Positions 27,083 through 35,477 of a stretch of DNA of 64,000 nt are shown piece by piece; within the stretch, counting starts at the first letter, position 1; every line of letters starts with the position of its first letter. The position numbers were made by a program, and so were the translations under genes. The notes under the pieces were generated by a model that ran no database searches, was not told the origin of the DNA, and was given only the letters and a program-made list of their open reading frames with translations. The stretch is from Pandoraea nosoerga (GTDB taxonomy: Bacteria; Pseudomonadota; Gammaproteobacteria; Burkholderiales; Burkholderiaceae): contig NZ_CABPSC010000010.1 in the NCBI RefSeq assembly GCF_902459585.1, positions 124,001-188,000 on the forward strand. Direction: 5' to 3'.

Positions 27083-28078
27083 TCAGCGCAGGGCGGCCTG
27101 CCATTCGCGCAGCAGCGCCTTCGACTCCGGGGTATCGTCGAGCACCCAAGGGTCGATGGCGAACGCGACGAGCCGCGTCGCACCGTAGTCGCGCGCGATC
27201 TCCCACTGACGCTTCACGCGGGCGAAGCTCGCAGCCCTGGCGTTGAATTCGGTGCCGTCGTCTTTCTTCGACGGCAGTTCCTCGAAAAGCTCGATCACGA
27301 GATCGAACGGCGCGGCTCTGGCGCGCAGCATGTCGTGCAGGGGCGCGAGCGAGTCGTAGTTCGCCAGACCGGCGACACCCACCCCGTCCTGAATCATCGG
27401 ATGTAGCGTGACGCGATCGAGCAACGTGCGCCATAGGTCAGCGAGCGTACCGGTGGTCGGCAACCGGCTGTAGTACGTCGAGATTGTCGGCGTGCGCCCG
27501 CTCGTGGCCACGGCCACGGCCGACATGTCGCCGAGCCATACGGCAAGCTTGTCCTGCCGTGCCGGCAGGGCCCAGTCGTACTGTTCGATCTCGTATGGGA
27601 AATACCAGCCACGAAACGCGTGATGCCGGGGCCACACGGTCTGTTGCATATAGCGCGCGACGCGCTGCCCGGTGCGCTGAAGGTAGGCGTCTAGCGGCGC
27701 GTCGTCTGCCATGCCGATAGCCTTCCACCAGCGCTCGTCATACGGCAGGCCCAGGTGCACGCCCATGCCGAGCGCGGCGCTTTCGTCCAGAAGGGTCTGG
27801 ACGAGCGAGTCGGGTGCGATCCACGTGTTCGCCGGCTCGCCGTCGATGCCCACCCATTGCACGAAGATTTCCTTGCAGCCGAGCGCGTGCGTGGCGGCGA
27901 GGCGCTGGCGCCACTGATCGGGCGTCCAGTCGAGATGACTGCGCCAGAGTTGCACGAACGTTCCGCCGACCTCGGGCGGCGGCGTGCAGGCGGCAAGGGG
28001 AAGGCAGGCAGCGAGTGCGGCCGCCTGCATCAGGCGGCGGCGCATCGGGGAATGGGGGGCGGCAAAAGACGAGGGCAT
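27083..28078 (-). CDS. DUF4434 glycosidase-like lipoprotein
   Basis: 331 residues. A twin-arginine-like MRRRLMQAAALAACLPLAAC ends in a lipobox (LAAC, Cys near 32), so it is a lipoprotein. The body matches DUF4434, a TIM-barrel family related to glycoside hydrolases: GTFVQLWRSHLDWTPDQWR, CKEIFVQWVG, AFRGWYFPYEIEQYDWAL with a Glu in the position of a barrel acid, TISTYYSR and VIELFEELP. Its position at the end of the exopolysaccharide operon, convergent and 120 bases away, suggests it trims or releases that glycan. This is inferred from position and fold only. Confidence 0.75.
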   Translation of the reverse strand: MPSSFAAPHSPMRRRLMQAAALAACLPLAACTPPPEVGGTFVQLWRSHLDWTPDQWRQRLAATHALGCKEIFVQWVGIDGEPANTWIAPDSLVQTLLDESAALGMGVHLGLPYDERWWKAIGMADDAPLDAYLQRTGQRVARYMQQTVWPRHHAFRGWYFPYEIEQYDWALPARQDKLAVWLGDMSAVAVATSGRTPTISTYYSRLPTTGTLADLWRTLLDRVTLHPMIQDGVGVAGLANYDSLAPLHDMLRARAAPFDLVIELFEELPSKKDDGTEFNARAASFARVKRQWEIARDYGATRLVAFAIDPWVLDDTPESKALLREWQAALR

Positions 28079-28189
28079 CGTGGGTCGGCTCAGCGCCAGA
28101 GTTCGGGTGAAAGGTTCAGGAAGCGGTACAGCCCGGTAGAATATCGCCTTTGCACACGCAACGGCCGAGCGCGCCGCAGCGAAATTCTC

Positions 28190-28411
28190 ATGAGCAAACC
28201 CGCCCTCACTCTCAAGTTCAAGTGCACCAAGTGCGCCAAGCCGGTCACCCTGTATCTGCAAAAAACGTCGGCGTGCTCGCACATCACCCCGTATCAGGGC
28301 TGGTGCAAGTGCGGTCAGTTGATGCGCTACGCCACCGGCGACAAGGACGCCGTCGCGTCGTTCGTCGACTCGATGGATCCGCTATGGTCGCATCGCCACC
28401 ATCATCATTGA
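28190..28411 (+). CDS. small Cys-rich protein with natural oligo-His tail
   Basis: 73 residues, starting MSKPALTLKFKCTKCAKPVT. Cysteines occur as CTKC (12 and 15), then C29, C39 and C41 (WCKCGQL), a pattern expected of a small zinc ribbon. The C terminus is WSHRHHHH, giving a metal-binding tail. No signal peptide, so cytoplasmic. Divergent from the DUF4434 gene. The upstream GAAATTCTC gives only a weak ribosome binding site. Function not recognised; metal handling or zinc-dependent nucleic acid binding is a guess. Confidence 0.65.
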   Translation: MSKPALTLKFKCTKCAKPVTLYLQKTSACSHITPYQGWCKCGQLMRYATGDKDAVASFVDSMDPLWSHRHHHH

Positions 28412-28548
28412 GTCAAGCGCGTGTGCGCATGGTGCCCGGGGCGCGTCCCCGACGCGTCCCCCTTGCCGGGAACGACTACGTCAGGCAGTTCTGTCGCCTG
28501 CGTGGGCTTATGAAGCACGCGTAGCGGCGGTTCCGTCCGCGCAATGAG

Positions 28549-28586
28549 AACGCCCGCCGGCATGGCACCGGCGGGCGTTGTGTTTT
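28549..28586 (+). terminator. intrinsic terminator after the Cys/His-rich gene
   Basis: 12-bp perfect stem AACGCCCGCCGG / CCGGCGGGCGTT, 7-base loop, then GTGTTTTG on the plus strand. Being symmetrical, it may also slow transcription from the convergent lipoprotein gene. Confidence 0.6.
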
Positions 28587-28624
28587 GCGCGGTGACGCAG
28601 CGATGCGCCGCCGCCGTGAAGCGA

Positions 28625-29149
28625 TTACTGCGGATACACCGTATCGTTGGCGACGGCGGCGCGCTGGCCTTGCTGTACGCGCAGCGGCGGCGCCTGCGTG
28701 ACGGTCGCGACACGGCCGTCGTCCAGGCGCACGGTGATGCGATACAGCACGTTCGGCTGTCCCATGCTGTTCTCGATGCGGTTGCCGGCGATGCCGCCAA
28801 TGACCGCACCGGCGATGGTCGTGGCGGTGCGTCCGCGTCCGCCGCCCATCGTGTTGCCGAGCAGGCCGCCCGCCGCGCCGCCGAGGACCGTACCGAGAAT
28901 GTTCGGGCTGTTATTGGCGCCGTTCAGTTGCTCGATCGATTCCACGCGGCCGTACAGCGCACCCTGCATCTGCGGTTGCGGCTGCTGATAACCCTGCTGA
29001 TAGCCTTGCTGGTAACCCGGCTGATACCCCTGTTGGTAACCCTGCTGGTAGCCCTGCTGATAACCGTACTGCGGCCCCGGCGCGACGCAACCGGCCAGCA
29101 TGACGGCGGCCAATGCCGCGCTGATTCCCGTAAGTGCTTTGATGTTCAT
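28625..29149 (-). CDS. glycine-zipper outer-membrane lipoprotein (17-kDa antigen/SlyB family)
   Basis: 174 residues. A lipoprotein signal peptide ends at LAGC (Cys22). Next comes a low-complexity stretch of GYQQ repeats (about 28-55) encoded by a 12-bp array. The SlyB/Pcp core follows: YGRVESIEQLNG, then a glycine zipper (GTVLGGAAGGLLGNTMGGG and AGAVIGGIAGNRIEN) and a short beta-rich end (YRITVRLDDGRVATVTQ). These proteins sit in the outer membrane and affect envelope integrity. GAGGA lies 9 bases before the ATG. Confidence 0.85.
   Translation of the reverse strand: MNIKALTGISAALAAVMLAGCVAPGPQYGYQQGYQQGYQQGYQPGYQQGYQQGYQQPQPQMQGALYGRVESIEQLNGANNSPNILGTVLGGAAGGLLGNTMGGGRGRTATTIAGAVIGGIAGNRIENSMGQPNVLYRITVRLDDGRVATVTQAPPLRVQQGQRAAVANDTVYPQ
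28983..29066 (-). repeat. 7 x 12-bp repeat encoding GYQQ units
   Basis: Seven imperfect 12-base units of the type TGCTGATAACCC (plus strand) lie in frame in the lipoprotein gene and encode repeated Gly-Tyr-Gln-Gln. Copy number could vary without breaking the frame. Confidence 0.8.
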
Positions 29150-29639
29150 TTTCCGTTGTCCTCGTGAGCGTGAGGTGAATGCGTCGCCATCGCGGTGAAG
29201 GATGGCGTGGCGCACCTGTGGCACATCTGTTGCGACCACGACGCGGAATGTAGGGTTCCGCCGCGCTTTGTGCTGTAAAAAACGGTAAGCATTTGTAATG
29301 GGACGGCCCCAGGCGTTCGCGCGGTGTTTCGATGATATTCCCACCTGGCGAGACGTGGGGGCATTCCCCGCCAATGTTTAACGCAAAGGGGGAATGCACT
29401 ATACATACGGGGTGATGAAGAGAATTGTTGCTGTCTTGTCGCGAAAATCATCGGGGCAACGCTGGAATCATCTAAGCATATAACTACAAAGCACTTGGTG
29501 GCGTGAGTACCAAGCGGTAACATCGCCACCTTTGGCGATGGCCGCGATCCGCCGCCCGTCGCCCGTTCCATTGCTGGGTCTATTTCACTGGCTCCATTTC
29601 ATTTCCCATCCCCCATTTCCGTTTCTCCGGTTGCGCATC
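29150..29639. other. 490-bp intergenic region, lower GC
   Basis: Divergent promoter region between the lipoprotein and the MFS gene; no gene supported. Visible symmetry: CATCGCCA-CCTT-TGGCGATG (29521-29540), CTTGGT-N9-ACCAAG just before it, and GCGGAA-N7-TTCCGC on the lipoprotein side. One of these may be an operator for the transporter. Confidence 0.4.
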
Positions 29640-31112
29640 ATGTCTGTCGACGTTTCCCTGTCTCCCGCCGCGGCGCACGCGAGTGCCGGGCACTCCGCCA
29701 CACGCGCCGCTGCGCCGGCCGTCATCCGTTGCGCTGGCGATGTCGCGCAGCTCGTCAACGAGGGCGGCGCCCGCGTCTCGAATGCGCGCTGGATTGTGGC
29801 GATCGCGCTCGGCGGCGTGTTCCTCGATGCCTATGACCTCGGCGCGCTGGCCTTCGGCCTGAAGGACGTGGCGCGCGAGTTCAACCTCACGCCGGCCGGC
29901 ACGGGCATGGTCGCCTCGGCGATCACGTTCGGCGCGATCGTGGGCGCCTTCCTCGGCGGCTATTTCACCGACCGGATCGGCCGCTATCGTGTGTTCATGG
30001 CCGACATGCTGTGTTTCGTGATCGCTGCCATCGCGTGTGCGCTCGCGCCCAACGAGTACGTGCTCGCCGGCGCGCGTTTCGTGATGGGGCTGGGCGTGGG
30101 CATCGACCTGCCCGTGGCCATGGCGTTCCTCGCCGAGTTCTCGAAGCTCAAGGGGCGGGGGAACAAGGCTGCGAGGGTCGCGATGTGGTGCCCCACGTGG
30201 TACGCGGCGATCTGTGCGTCGTACCTGCTGGTGCTGTTGTGCTATTCGGTGCTCCCGGCGTCGCATAGTGCGCTGCTGTGGCGCATCATCCTGGGCTTCG
30301 GCGCCATTCCCGCGCTGGCGATCATCGCCGTGCGCAGCCGCTACATGAGCGAGTCGCCGGTGTGGGCCGCCAATCAGGGCGATCTCGACGGCGCTGCGAA
30401 GATTCTGAAGCGCTCGTATGGCATCGACGCCGTCGTGGCGCCGGATGCCGAGCGCGCCGCACCGAAGCGCCCCGCGTCATGGAGCAACTACGGCAAGCTG
30501 CTCCAGGGCGTGTACCTGCGCCGCACGACACTCGCGACCATCATCGCCGTGGCATCGTCGTTCGCCTACAACGCAGTGGCGTTCGGGCTGCCCGTCATCA
30601 TCGCGAGCTTTCTCGCACAGTCGATGCTGACCACGATCCTGATGTCGCTCGCGCTCAATCTGCTGTTCGCATTCACCGGCGGCCTGCTGGGCGTGCGCCT
30701 GGTGCCCAAGGTCGGCGCCTGGAAACTCACGGTGCTCGGCTACGCGTTTCAACTGACGGCGCTCGTCGGTCTGGCGCTCGTGGGCAAGCCCGCGGGGGGC
30801 GTTCAGGTGGCCTGGGCACTGGGTTTCCTTGCGCTGTTCCTGCTGGGGCAGGGCTTCGGTCCCGGCGCGCATTCGATGACGTTCGCGTCGCTGAGCTATC
30901 CGACCTCGTTGCGCGGCGTGGGCGTCGGCTTCAACCAGACGCTCATGCGCGCCAGCTCGACGGTTTCCCTGTTCCTGTTTCCGGTGCTGGCCGCCGCGCT
31001 TTCGACGAAGGTGTTCTGGGTGATCGCCGTCGCACCGGCCATCGGTCTGCTGGCGCTGCTCGCGATTCGCTGGGAGCCGTCGAACTACGACGTCGACGCC
31101 GAGGACTTCTGA
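29640..31112 (+). CDS. MFS transporter, metabolite:H+ symporter type
   Basis: 490 residues, 12 predicted membrane helices after a cytoplasmic N terminus of about 55 residues. The loop 2-3 signature GGYFTDRIGRYRVFMAD is the MFS G-x3-D-R/K-x-G-R motif, with GLGVGIDLPVAMAFLAEF in helix 4. A long central loop (about 215-265) includes YMSESPVWAANQGDLDGAAK, a feature of sugar-porter and aromatic-acid-type carriers. Substrate not determinable. The ATG at 29640 is chosen because the extra N-terminal residues of the longer frame (from 29532) are basic and proline-rich and would cross the inverted repeat at 29521-29540. Confidence 0.85.
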   Translation: MSVDVSLSPAAAHASAGHSATRAAAPAVIRCAGDVAQLVNEGGARVSNARWIVAIALGGVFLDAYDLGALAFGLKDVAREFNLTPAGTGMVASAITFGAIVGAFLGGYFTDRIGRYRVFMADMLCFVIAAIACALAPNEYVLAGARFVMGLGVGIDLPVAMAFLAEFSKLKGRGNKAARVAMWCPTWYAAICASYLLVLLCYSVLPASHSALLWRIILGFGAIPALAIIAVRSRYMSESPVWAANQGDLDGAAKILKRSYGIDAVVAPDAERAAPKRPASWSNYGKLLQGVYLRRTTLATIIAVASSFAYNAVAFGLPVIIASFLAQSMLTTILMSLALNLLFAFTGGLLGVRLVPKVGAWKLTVLGYAFQLTALVGLALVGKPAGGVQVAWALGFLALFLLGQGFGPGAHSMTFASLSYPTSLRGVGVGFNQTLMRASSTVSLFLFPVLAAALSTKVFWVIAVAPAIGLLALLAIRWEPSNYDVDAEDF

Positions 31113-31186
31113 CGTTCTGCGGGGCCACGGGCACGTTGTGGGCCGGGCCGTGGCCCGTCCGTCGACGATTTGCTCGCTCGCTCCGG

Positions 31187-31215
31187 AAAAAACGGCGCTT
31201 CGTGTGAAGCGCCGT
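31187..31215 (-). terminator. intrinsic terminator of the CBS-domain gene
   Basis: 10-bp stem ACGGCGCTTC / GAAGCGCCGT, loop GTGT, followed on the minus strand by six T. It lies 84 bases past the stop at 31299. Confidence 0.75.
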
Positions 31216-31298
31216 GCCCCCTGATTGCGCCGCCGACGGGTTCGCGAGCGGTCGGCCCGGACCGGCCCGGCTTTCCGGGCTTTCCGGTCTTTCCGGCG

Positions 31299-31775
31299 TC
31301 AGCTCGGCCGCGAAGGCGAGCGGCCCGCCATGGCGGCGGCGCCTCCCATGATGTAGTTCTCGAGCTGGTCGATGGTGAACTGTTGCTCGGAGATGATCGC
31401 CTTGACGAGGTCGCCGATCGAGAGCAGGCCCACGAGTTCGCCGTCCTTCATGACGGGCAGGTGGCGGATGCGATGCTCCGTCATCAGCGACATGCATTCC
31501 TCGTTCGTCTGATCGGGGCTCACGTAGCGCACTGCCGAGGTCATGACGTCGCGCACCGGGGTGTTGACCGATGTGCGTCCCATGAGCGCCACTTTGCGCG
31601 CATAGTCGCGCTCGGTGAAGATGCCCACGATCGTGCGGTCGTCTTCGCTCACGAGCACCGCACCGATGCGCGCTTCAGCCATCAGCGTCAGGGCGTCGAG
31701 CACCGAATCGGACGGGCGCACCTTGTACACCGTGTTCACCGATTTGGACTTCAGGATCTGAGCGACTGTTTTCAT
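31299..31775 (-). CDS. tandem CBS-domain protein
   Basis: 158 residues. Two CBS domains make up nearly the whole protein: about 10-65 (VRPSDSVLDALTLMAEARIG, VGIFTERDYARKV) and 75-135 (VRDVMTSAVRYVSPDQTNEE, HLPVMKDGELVGLLSIGDLV). A stand-alone CBS pair usually binds adenosine nucleotides and acts as an energy sensor. The ATG at 31775 lies 7 bases after AGGAGG; an in-frame TTG two codons earlier is too close to that site. No operon partner. Confidence 0.9.
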   Translation of the reverse strand: MKTVAQILKSKSVNTVYKVRPSDSVLDALTLMAEARIGAVLVSEDDRTIVGIFTERDYARKVALMGRTSVNTPVRDVMTSAVRYVSPDQTNEECMSLMTEHRIRHLPVMKDGELVGLLSIGDLVKAIISEQQFTIDQLENYIMGGAAAMAGRSPSRPS

Positions 31776-32362
31776 GATCAATCCTCCTGCGGGCTACGGG
31801 TACTTACAGCATAGTTGAGGGCGCGCCGCGCGTCATGCTCGCGTTCTCACCGAGTCGACCGGACGCCCCGGGGCGCGAAATGGTCCCTCGGTGCTCGCCA
31901 TGATGCAATGCGCCACAAATTGCCTCGGAAAGCCCCCGGCATGGCCTGCCGGCAGCACATTTTTCCCACGGGCGACGCAGAAAGGCGTATGCTTGCGGAA
32001 TCGGCGAAAATTCGCCGATCATCGCCTGACGATCGCGAAATGCTTTATCGGCGCCGCTGACAGCCATGTCCCGCGGGCCGGACCACTCGCTGTGCCGATG
32101 ACGCGGACCGCACGGTCTTCGCCCTCCCGACACGCACTGCTCGTCATTGCGGCACTGCCGCAATGTGCCTTGCTCCTTCGAACCATCGCCGCGTTTCGGT
32201 GCGCCGCCATGTCCGACATGGCCGGTCCGCCGGGTAGGCTCCTTTTGGCGTTCGATGTGCACCCCGCCAAGCACCGGGGTGCGGCGAAGGTATTGGCGAA
32301 CGAACCTTCTGTAACACCGGTGCCGCGCCCCTCGCGAGCGGCGCCCAAAAGAGGACACGATA
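31776..32362. other. 587-bp intergenic region with a 20-bp palindrome
   Basis: Divergent region between the CBS gene and the IF-1 paralogue. No frame with family support or a ribosome binding site. Notable is ATCGGCGAA-AA-TTCGCCGAT at 32000-32019, a perfect 9-bp inverted repeat. The promoter for the IF-1 paralogue should lie here but is not evident by eye. Confidence 0.4.
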
Positions 32363-32584
32363 TTGGCCAAGGAAGAACTGATCGAATTCAGCGGACACGT
32401 TTCGGATGTGTTGCCGGACAATCGCTTTCGCGTCACGCTCGAGAACGGCGTGGAAGTGGTGGCATATGCGAGCGGCCGCATGCAGAAGAACCGCATCCGC
32501 ATTCTCGCGGGTGACCGCGTGACGCTGGAGATGTCGCCCTACGACCTGAGCAAGGGCCGCATCAACTACCGTCACAAGAACTAG
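32363..32584 (+). CDS. infA: translation initiation factor IF-1 paralogue
   Basis: 73 residues, an S1-like OB fold: [59 protein letters not shown]. That is IF-1, but with several differences from the usual proteobacterial core, so it is likely the second copy found in many Betaproteobacteria and not the one in the ribosomal-protein cluster. Start codon TTG, with GAGGA upstream. It stands alone, 587 bases from its left neighbour, and its stop overlaps that of the convergent acetyltransferase gene by four bases. Confidence 0.88.
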   Translation: MAKEELIEFSGHVSDVLPDNRFRVTLENGVEVVAYASGRMQKNRIRILAGDRVTLEMSPYDLSKGRINYRHKN

Positions 32585-33042
32585 GTCAGCGACGTCGTCT
32601 GACTCTGACGCGCCAGCCGCTGCCCGTCGCGGGCGTAGCCATGGCGCGCATAGAAGCGATGCGCGGCGACCCGATGGTCGCTGCTCGTCACTTCGAATTT
32701 CTCGCACCCCCGCTCGCGGAACCACGCGTGCGCGGCCGCCATCAGCGCGTGCCCCACGCCCGAGCCCCGCACATTTTCTTCCACCACCAGCGCCGTAATG
32801 CGCCCTAGCCGCCCCGCCAGATGGAACATGGTGAGCGCGTGCAACCCGATGCATCCCACAATCTGCCCGTCGGCGTCGAGCGCGACGAACGCGGCGTCGT
32901 CGCCCTGCGCCGCCGACAGCGCGATATTGCGCCGGACGATCTCCAACGGCGTGTCGTAGCCGAGCTGCGAGAGCAGCGTCACGATGCGCGGCGCGTCATC
33001 GTCGATGGCAAGGCGTGTGCGAAGCGTGGCGGGGCGCGTCAT
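32581..33042 (-). CDS. GNAT-family N-acetyltransferase
   Basis: 153 residues. GNAT motif order is present: [20 protein letters not shown] contains the V-x-x-x-x-R-G-x-G-x-G/A acetyl-CoA pyrophosphate loop, followed by [19 protein letters not shown] and YARHGY at the C terminus. It transfers acetyl from acetyl-CoA to an unknown amine. Two bases separate it from the upstream acylphosphatase-like gene, so the two form an operon. Confidence 0.88.
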   Translation of the reverse strand: MTRPATLRTRLAIDDDAPRIVTLLSQLGYDTPLEIVRRNIALSAAQGDDAAFVALDADGQIVGCIGLHALTMFHLAGRLGRITALVVEENVRGSGVGHALMAAAHAWFRERGCEKFEVTSSDHRVAAHRFYARHGYARDGQRLARQSQTTSLT

Positions 33043-33043
33043 G

Positions 33044-33361
33044 TCAGAGCTGTTCGAAACGGTCGAAACGCCGGCTCGTGTACTCGACTTCGCTCTCGAA
33101 GTCGGTCACGCGTGCGCCGGGCGGGCCATGCCGCATCCACTCCAGCATTTTGTCGACCTGGTCGGGCGTGCCCTGCACCATGGCGACGATGTCGCCCTCG
33201 GGCAGCGCCTGCACCCAGCCGCGCACGCCGATCAGGTGACCCTCGCGCACGGCCGCCTGACGGTAGCCGACGCCCGTGATCTTGCCGCGCAGACGCACGG
33301 CAACGGTTTCGAGCGAAGAGGCAGGTGGCAGTGACTTCATGACGGCAGCAGCATGGGACAT
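33044..33361 (-). CDS. acyP: acylphosphatase-like protein lacking the catalytic Asn
   Basis: 105 residues. The fold and phosphate loop are recognisable: VAVRLRGKITGVGYRQAAVR with the catalytic Arg in GVGYR. The second catalytic segment is GVRGWVQALPEG where active enzymes read GWV(R/Q)N, so the Asn that orients the nucleophilic water is Ala here. Other core residues (VQGTPDQVDKMLEWMRHGPP) are kept. It may have low or no hydrolase activity. Operonic with the downstream GNAT gene. The alternative ATG at residue 8 would remove a short extension. Confidence 0.8.
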   Translation of the reverse strand: MSHAAAVMKSLPPASSLETVAVRLRGKITGVGYRQAAVREGHLIGVRGWVQALPEGDIVAMVQGTPDQVDKMLEWMRHGPPGARVTDFESEVEYTSRRFDRFEQL

Positions 33362-33472
33362 TCAGGCAAGGGCGATTGTAGCGTCATCGAATGCCGCTCG
33401 CCCGGGCAGCGCGGCGGCGCCGGGGAAGGCACGAAGGCGCGAACGCGGATGCCGCGCAGACCGGGCCCGGGC

Positions 33473-34729
33473 TCAGGCGTTGCCCGGAACCAGCCGGATC
33501 CGCGTGATCTCCGAGGGCGCGCCGAAGCGCTTGGGCGGGCCCCAGTAACCGGTGCCGCGGCTCACGTACACGGCCAGCCGCCCCAGCCGATGCAGGCCAT
33601 GCACGAAGGGCTGTTGCAGCGGCACGAAGTACATCCACGGCCAGAATTGTCCGCCATGCGTGTGACCGGAGAGTTGCAGATCGAAGCCGGCTTCCTGGGC
33701 CGCGGGCGCGCTGCGCGGCTGGTGTGCGAGCAATACGCGCGGGACGCCTTCGGGCGAGCCCGCCGCGGCGGCCATGGGGTCGCTGCGCTTTGCCGGGTCG
33801 AAGTGATGCGCGGTGAAATCCGTCACGCCGGCAATGGTCAGCGCCGCGCCCTCGTGGTCGAGCACCACATGCTCGTTTTCCAGCACGGTGAGGCCGAGTC
33901 GGCGCAATTCTTCGACCCACGCCGGCGCGCCCGAGTAGTACTCGTGGTTGCCGGTGCAGACATAGGTTCCGTGGCGCGACGTGAGCCGGGCGAGCGGCGC
34001 AATGTGCTCGCGCAGCGCGGGCACGCCGCCGTCGACCAGATCGCCGGTGATGGCCACCAGGTCGGGCTTGAGTTCGTTCGCGGCCTCGACAATCGCTTCG
34101 ATGTACCGGCGCCGGATCGTCGAGCTCACGTGAATGTCGCTCAACTGCACGATGGTGAAGCCTTTGAGTGCGGGCGGCAGGTCGGCGATGGGCACGTCGA
34201 TCTCGACCACGCGGGCGAGGCGCCGCGCGTTGTAGAAGCCGAGCAGGGTCGACACGGCGGTGAGCACCAGCACGATGATGGCCGAGCGCGTGGCGAGTTG
34301 GGCGTCGACCCCGGAGACCGCCAGCGCCACGCCGAGCACCACGTCGCGCAGGACCGTGAGTACGAACAGCGACGAGAAGATGCCGATGGCCGTCATGCCG
34401 GCCCAGGTCAGCAGCGTCGCAAGCGGCTCGCGCTGGATGGCGCGGCTCATGAGGCCCAGGGGGATGAGCACCGTCGACGCCACGAGCCACGCCGCGCCGA
34501 GCACCTTCCAGCCGGGGGCGACCGGCAGGGGCGTGAGCAGGCGCCAGCCGATGTAGGCGTGCAGCAGCGCGATGATGGCGAGCATGAGCCAGCGCGGCCG
34601 CGCGGGCAGCGTGCGCCGCGACGGCTTGCCGTGCGCGTGCGCCGCGCCAGGCGGTGACGGCGACGCCGTGGGCGCCGAGAGGGGCGGGGACGCCTGAGAG
34701 GCCCGGGAGCCTGGAGAGGACTGCGACAT
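33473..34729 (-). CDS. membrane-anchored calcineurin-like metallophosphoesterase
   Basis: 418 residues from the chosen ATG. A proline/serine-rich N terminus is followed by about four membrane helices (roughly 50-180) and then a cytoplasmic-type phosphoesterase domain: VQLSDIHVSS (D-x-H), VAITGDLVDGG (G-D), CTGNHEYYSG (G-N-H-E), LAHQPRSA and LSGHTHGGQFWP (G-H-x-H), the full binuclear-metal set. It resembles the YaeI/YkuE group. The start is uncertain: ATG at 34729, 34735 or 34750 are all in frame; 34729 has AAGAGA at the best distance. Upstream frames enter a 9-bp repeat array. Confidence 0.82.
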   Translation of the reverse strand: MSQSSPGSRASQASPPLSAPTASPSPPGAAHAHGKPSRRTLPARPRWLMLAIIALLHAYIGWRLLTPLPVAPGWKVLGAAWLVASTVLIPLGLMSRAIQREPLATLLTWAGMTAIGIFSSLFVLTVLRDVVLGVALAVSGVDAQLATRSAIIVLVLTAVSTLLGFYNARRLARVVEIDVPIADLPPALKGFTIVQLSDIHVSSTIRRRYIEAIVEAANELKPDLVAITGDLVDGGVPALREHIAPLARLTSRHGTYVCTGNHEYYSGAPAWVEELRRLGLTVLENEHVVLDHEGAALTIAGVTDFTAHHFDPAKRSDPMAAAAGSPEGVPRVLLAHQPRSAPAAQEAGFDLQLSGHTHGGQFWPWMYFVPLQQPFVHGLHRLGRLAVYVSRGTGYWGPPKRFGAPSEITRIRLVPGNA

Positions 34730-34779
34730 GGACATGGATCTCTTCGACATTCGAGGGAATCGCCTTGGGACGCGCGCAA

Positions 34780-34833
34780 CCGTAATGCCCGGTATGGCCG
34801 GTATGCCCGATACGCCCGGTACGCCTGGTATGG
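34780..34833. repeat. 6 x 9-bp tandem array
   Basis: Units of the type CCGGTATGC / CCGGTACGC, six imperfect copies in a row between the MazG-like gene and the phosphoesterase gene. Confidence 0.75.
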
Positions 34834-34862
34834 GGGCGCGGGGCGACATTGCAAGGTGTGGG

Positions 34863-35348
34863 TCAGGCCGGCGGCACCGGATACTTTTCGGCGTTCATGA
34901 CGAGTTTCTCGTGTACGGCGCGATTCAGGTCGACACCGAGTACCGAGGCGAGCCGCACGAGATACATGGCGATATCGGCCAGTTCCTGCTCCACGTGTCG
35001 CGCTTCGCTCGTCTGCATGACGGCCTTCGCTTCGGCCTCGGTGTGCCACTGGAAGATTTCGACCAGTTCGGCGACTTCGACCGACAACGCCATCGCAAGG
35101 TTCTTCGGCGTGTGATGGCGGTGCCAATCGCGCGCATCGGCAAACGCGTGCAGCGCGGCTTCCAGGCCGGACGTGTCGATGAGTCCGGTGAGCGCGGTGG
35201 ATCCAGCAGGCTGTCCCGCAGCCGCGGCCTCCGATGACGGCGCGTTGACGGTCATATTGGCGGTCATATTGGCGGCCACATTGGCGGGCTTGTCGTTGGG
35301 CTTACTGGCGGGCGCGTGTGCAGGCGTAGTTTCGGGAGCAGCGGACAT
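34863..35348 (-). CDS. MazG-like nucleotide pyrophosphohydrolase
   Basis: 161 residues. After an alanine/asparagine-rich N-terminal tail (about 1-50), the all-alpha NTP-PPase core reads ALHAFADARDW, HHTPKNLAMALSVEVAELVE with the E-x-x-E pair, IFQWHTEAEA, and VEQELADIAMYLVRLASVL with the E-x-x-D second half. That is the dCTPase/RS21-C6-type arrangement, which removes non-canonical or excess dNTPs. The N-terminal repeats (NVAANMTANMTVN) are low complexity. No strong ribosome binding site at the chosen ATG. Confidence 0.82.
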   Translation of the reverse strand: MSAAPETTPAHAPASKPNDKPANVAANMTANMTVNAPSSEAAAAGQPAGSTALTGLIDTSGLEAALHAFADARDWHRHHTPKNLAMALSVEVAELVEIFQWHTEAEAKAVMQTSEARHVEQELADIAMYLVRLASVLGVDLNRAVHEKLVMNAEKYPVPPA

Positions 35349-35477
35349 GGGCGGACCGTAATGGAGATCGCAGCGCACGGCGGGCACGGAGCGAAGGGGC
35401 GGCCGGGCATTGCCGGGCGACGGACCTCGATGCCCGCGACGCGCCCGCCGAGGCGACAAAAGGTCGGGGAACGGGTT

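Noticed and set aside
28983-29066. CRISPR-like repeat
   Set aside because: Units are 12 bp, contiguous, without spacers and in frame in a lipoprotein gene.
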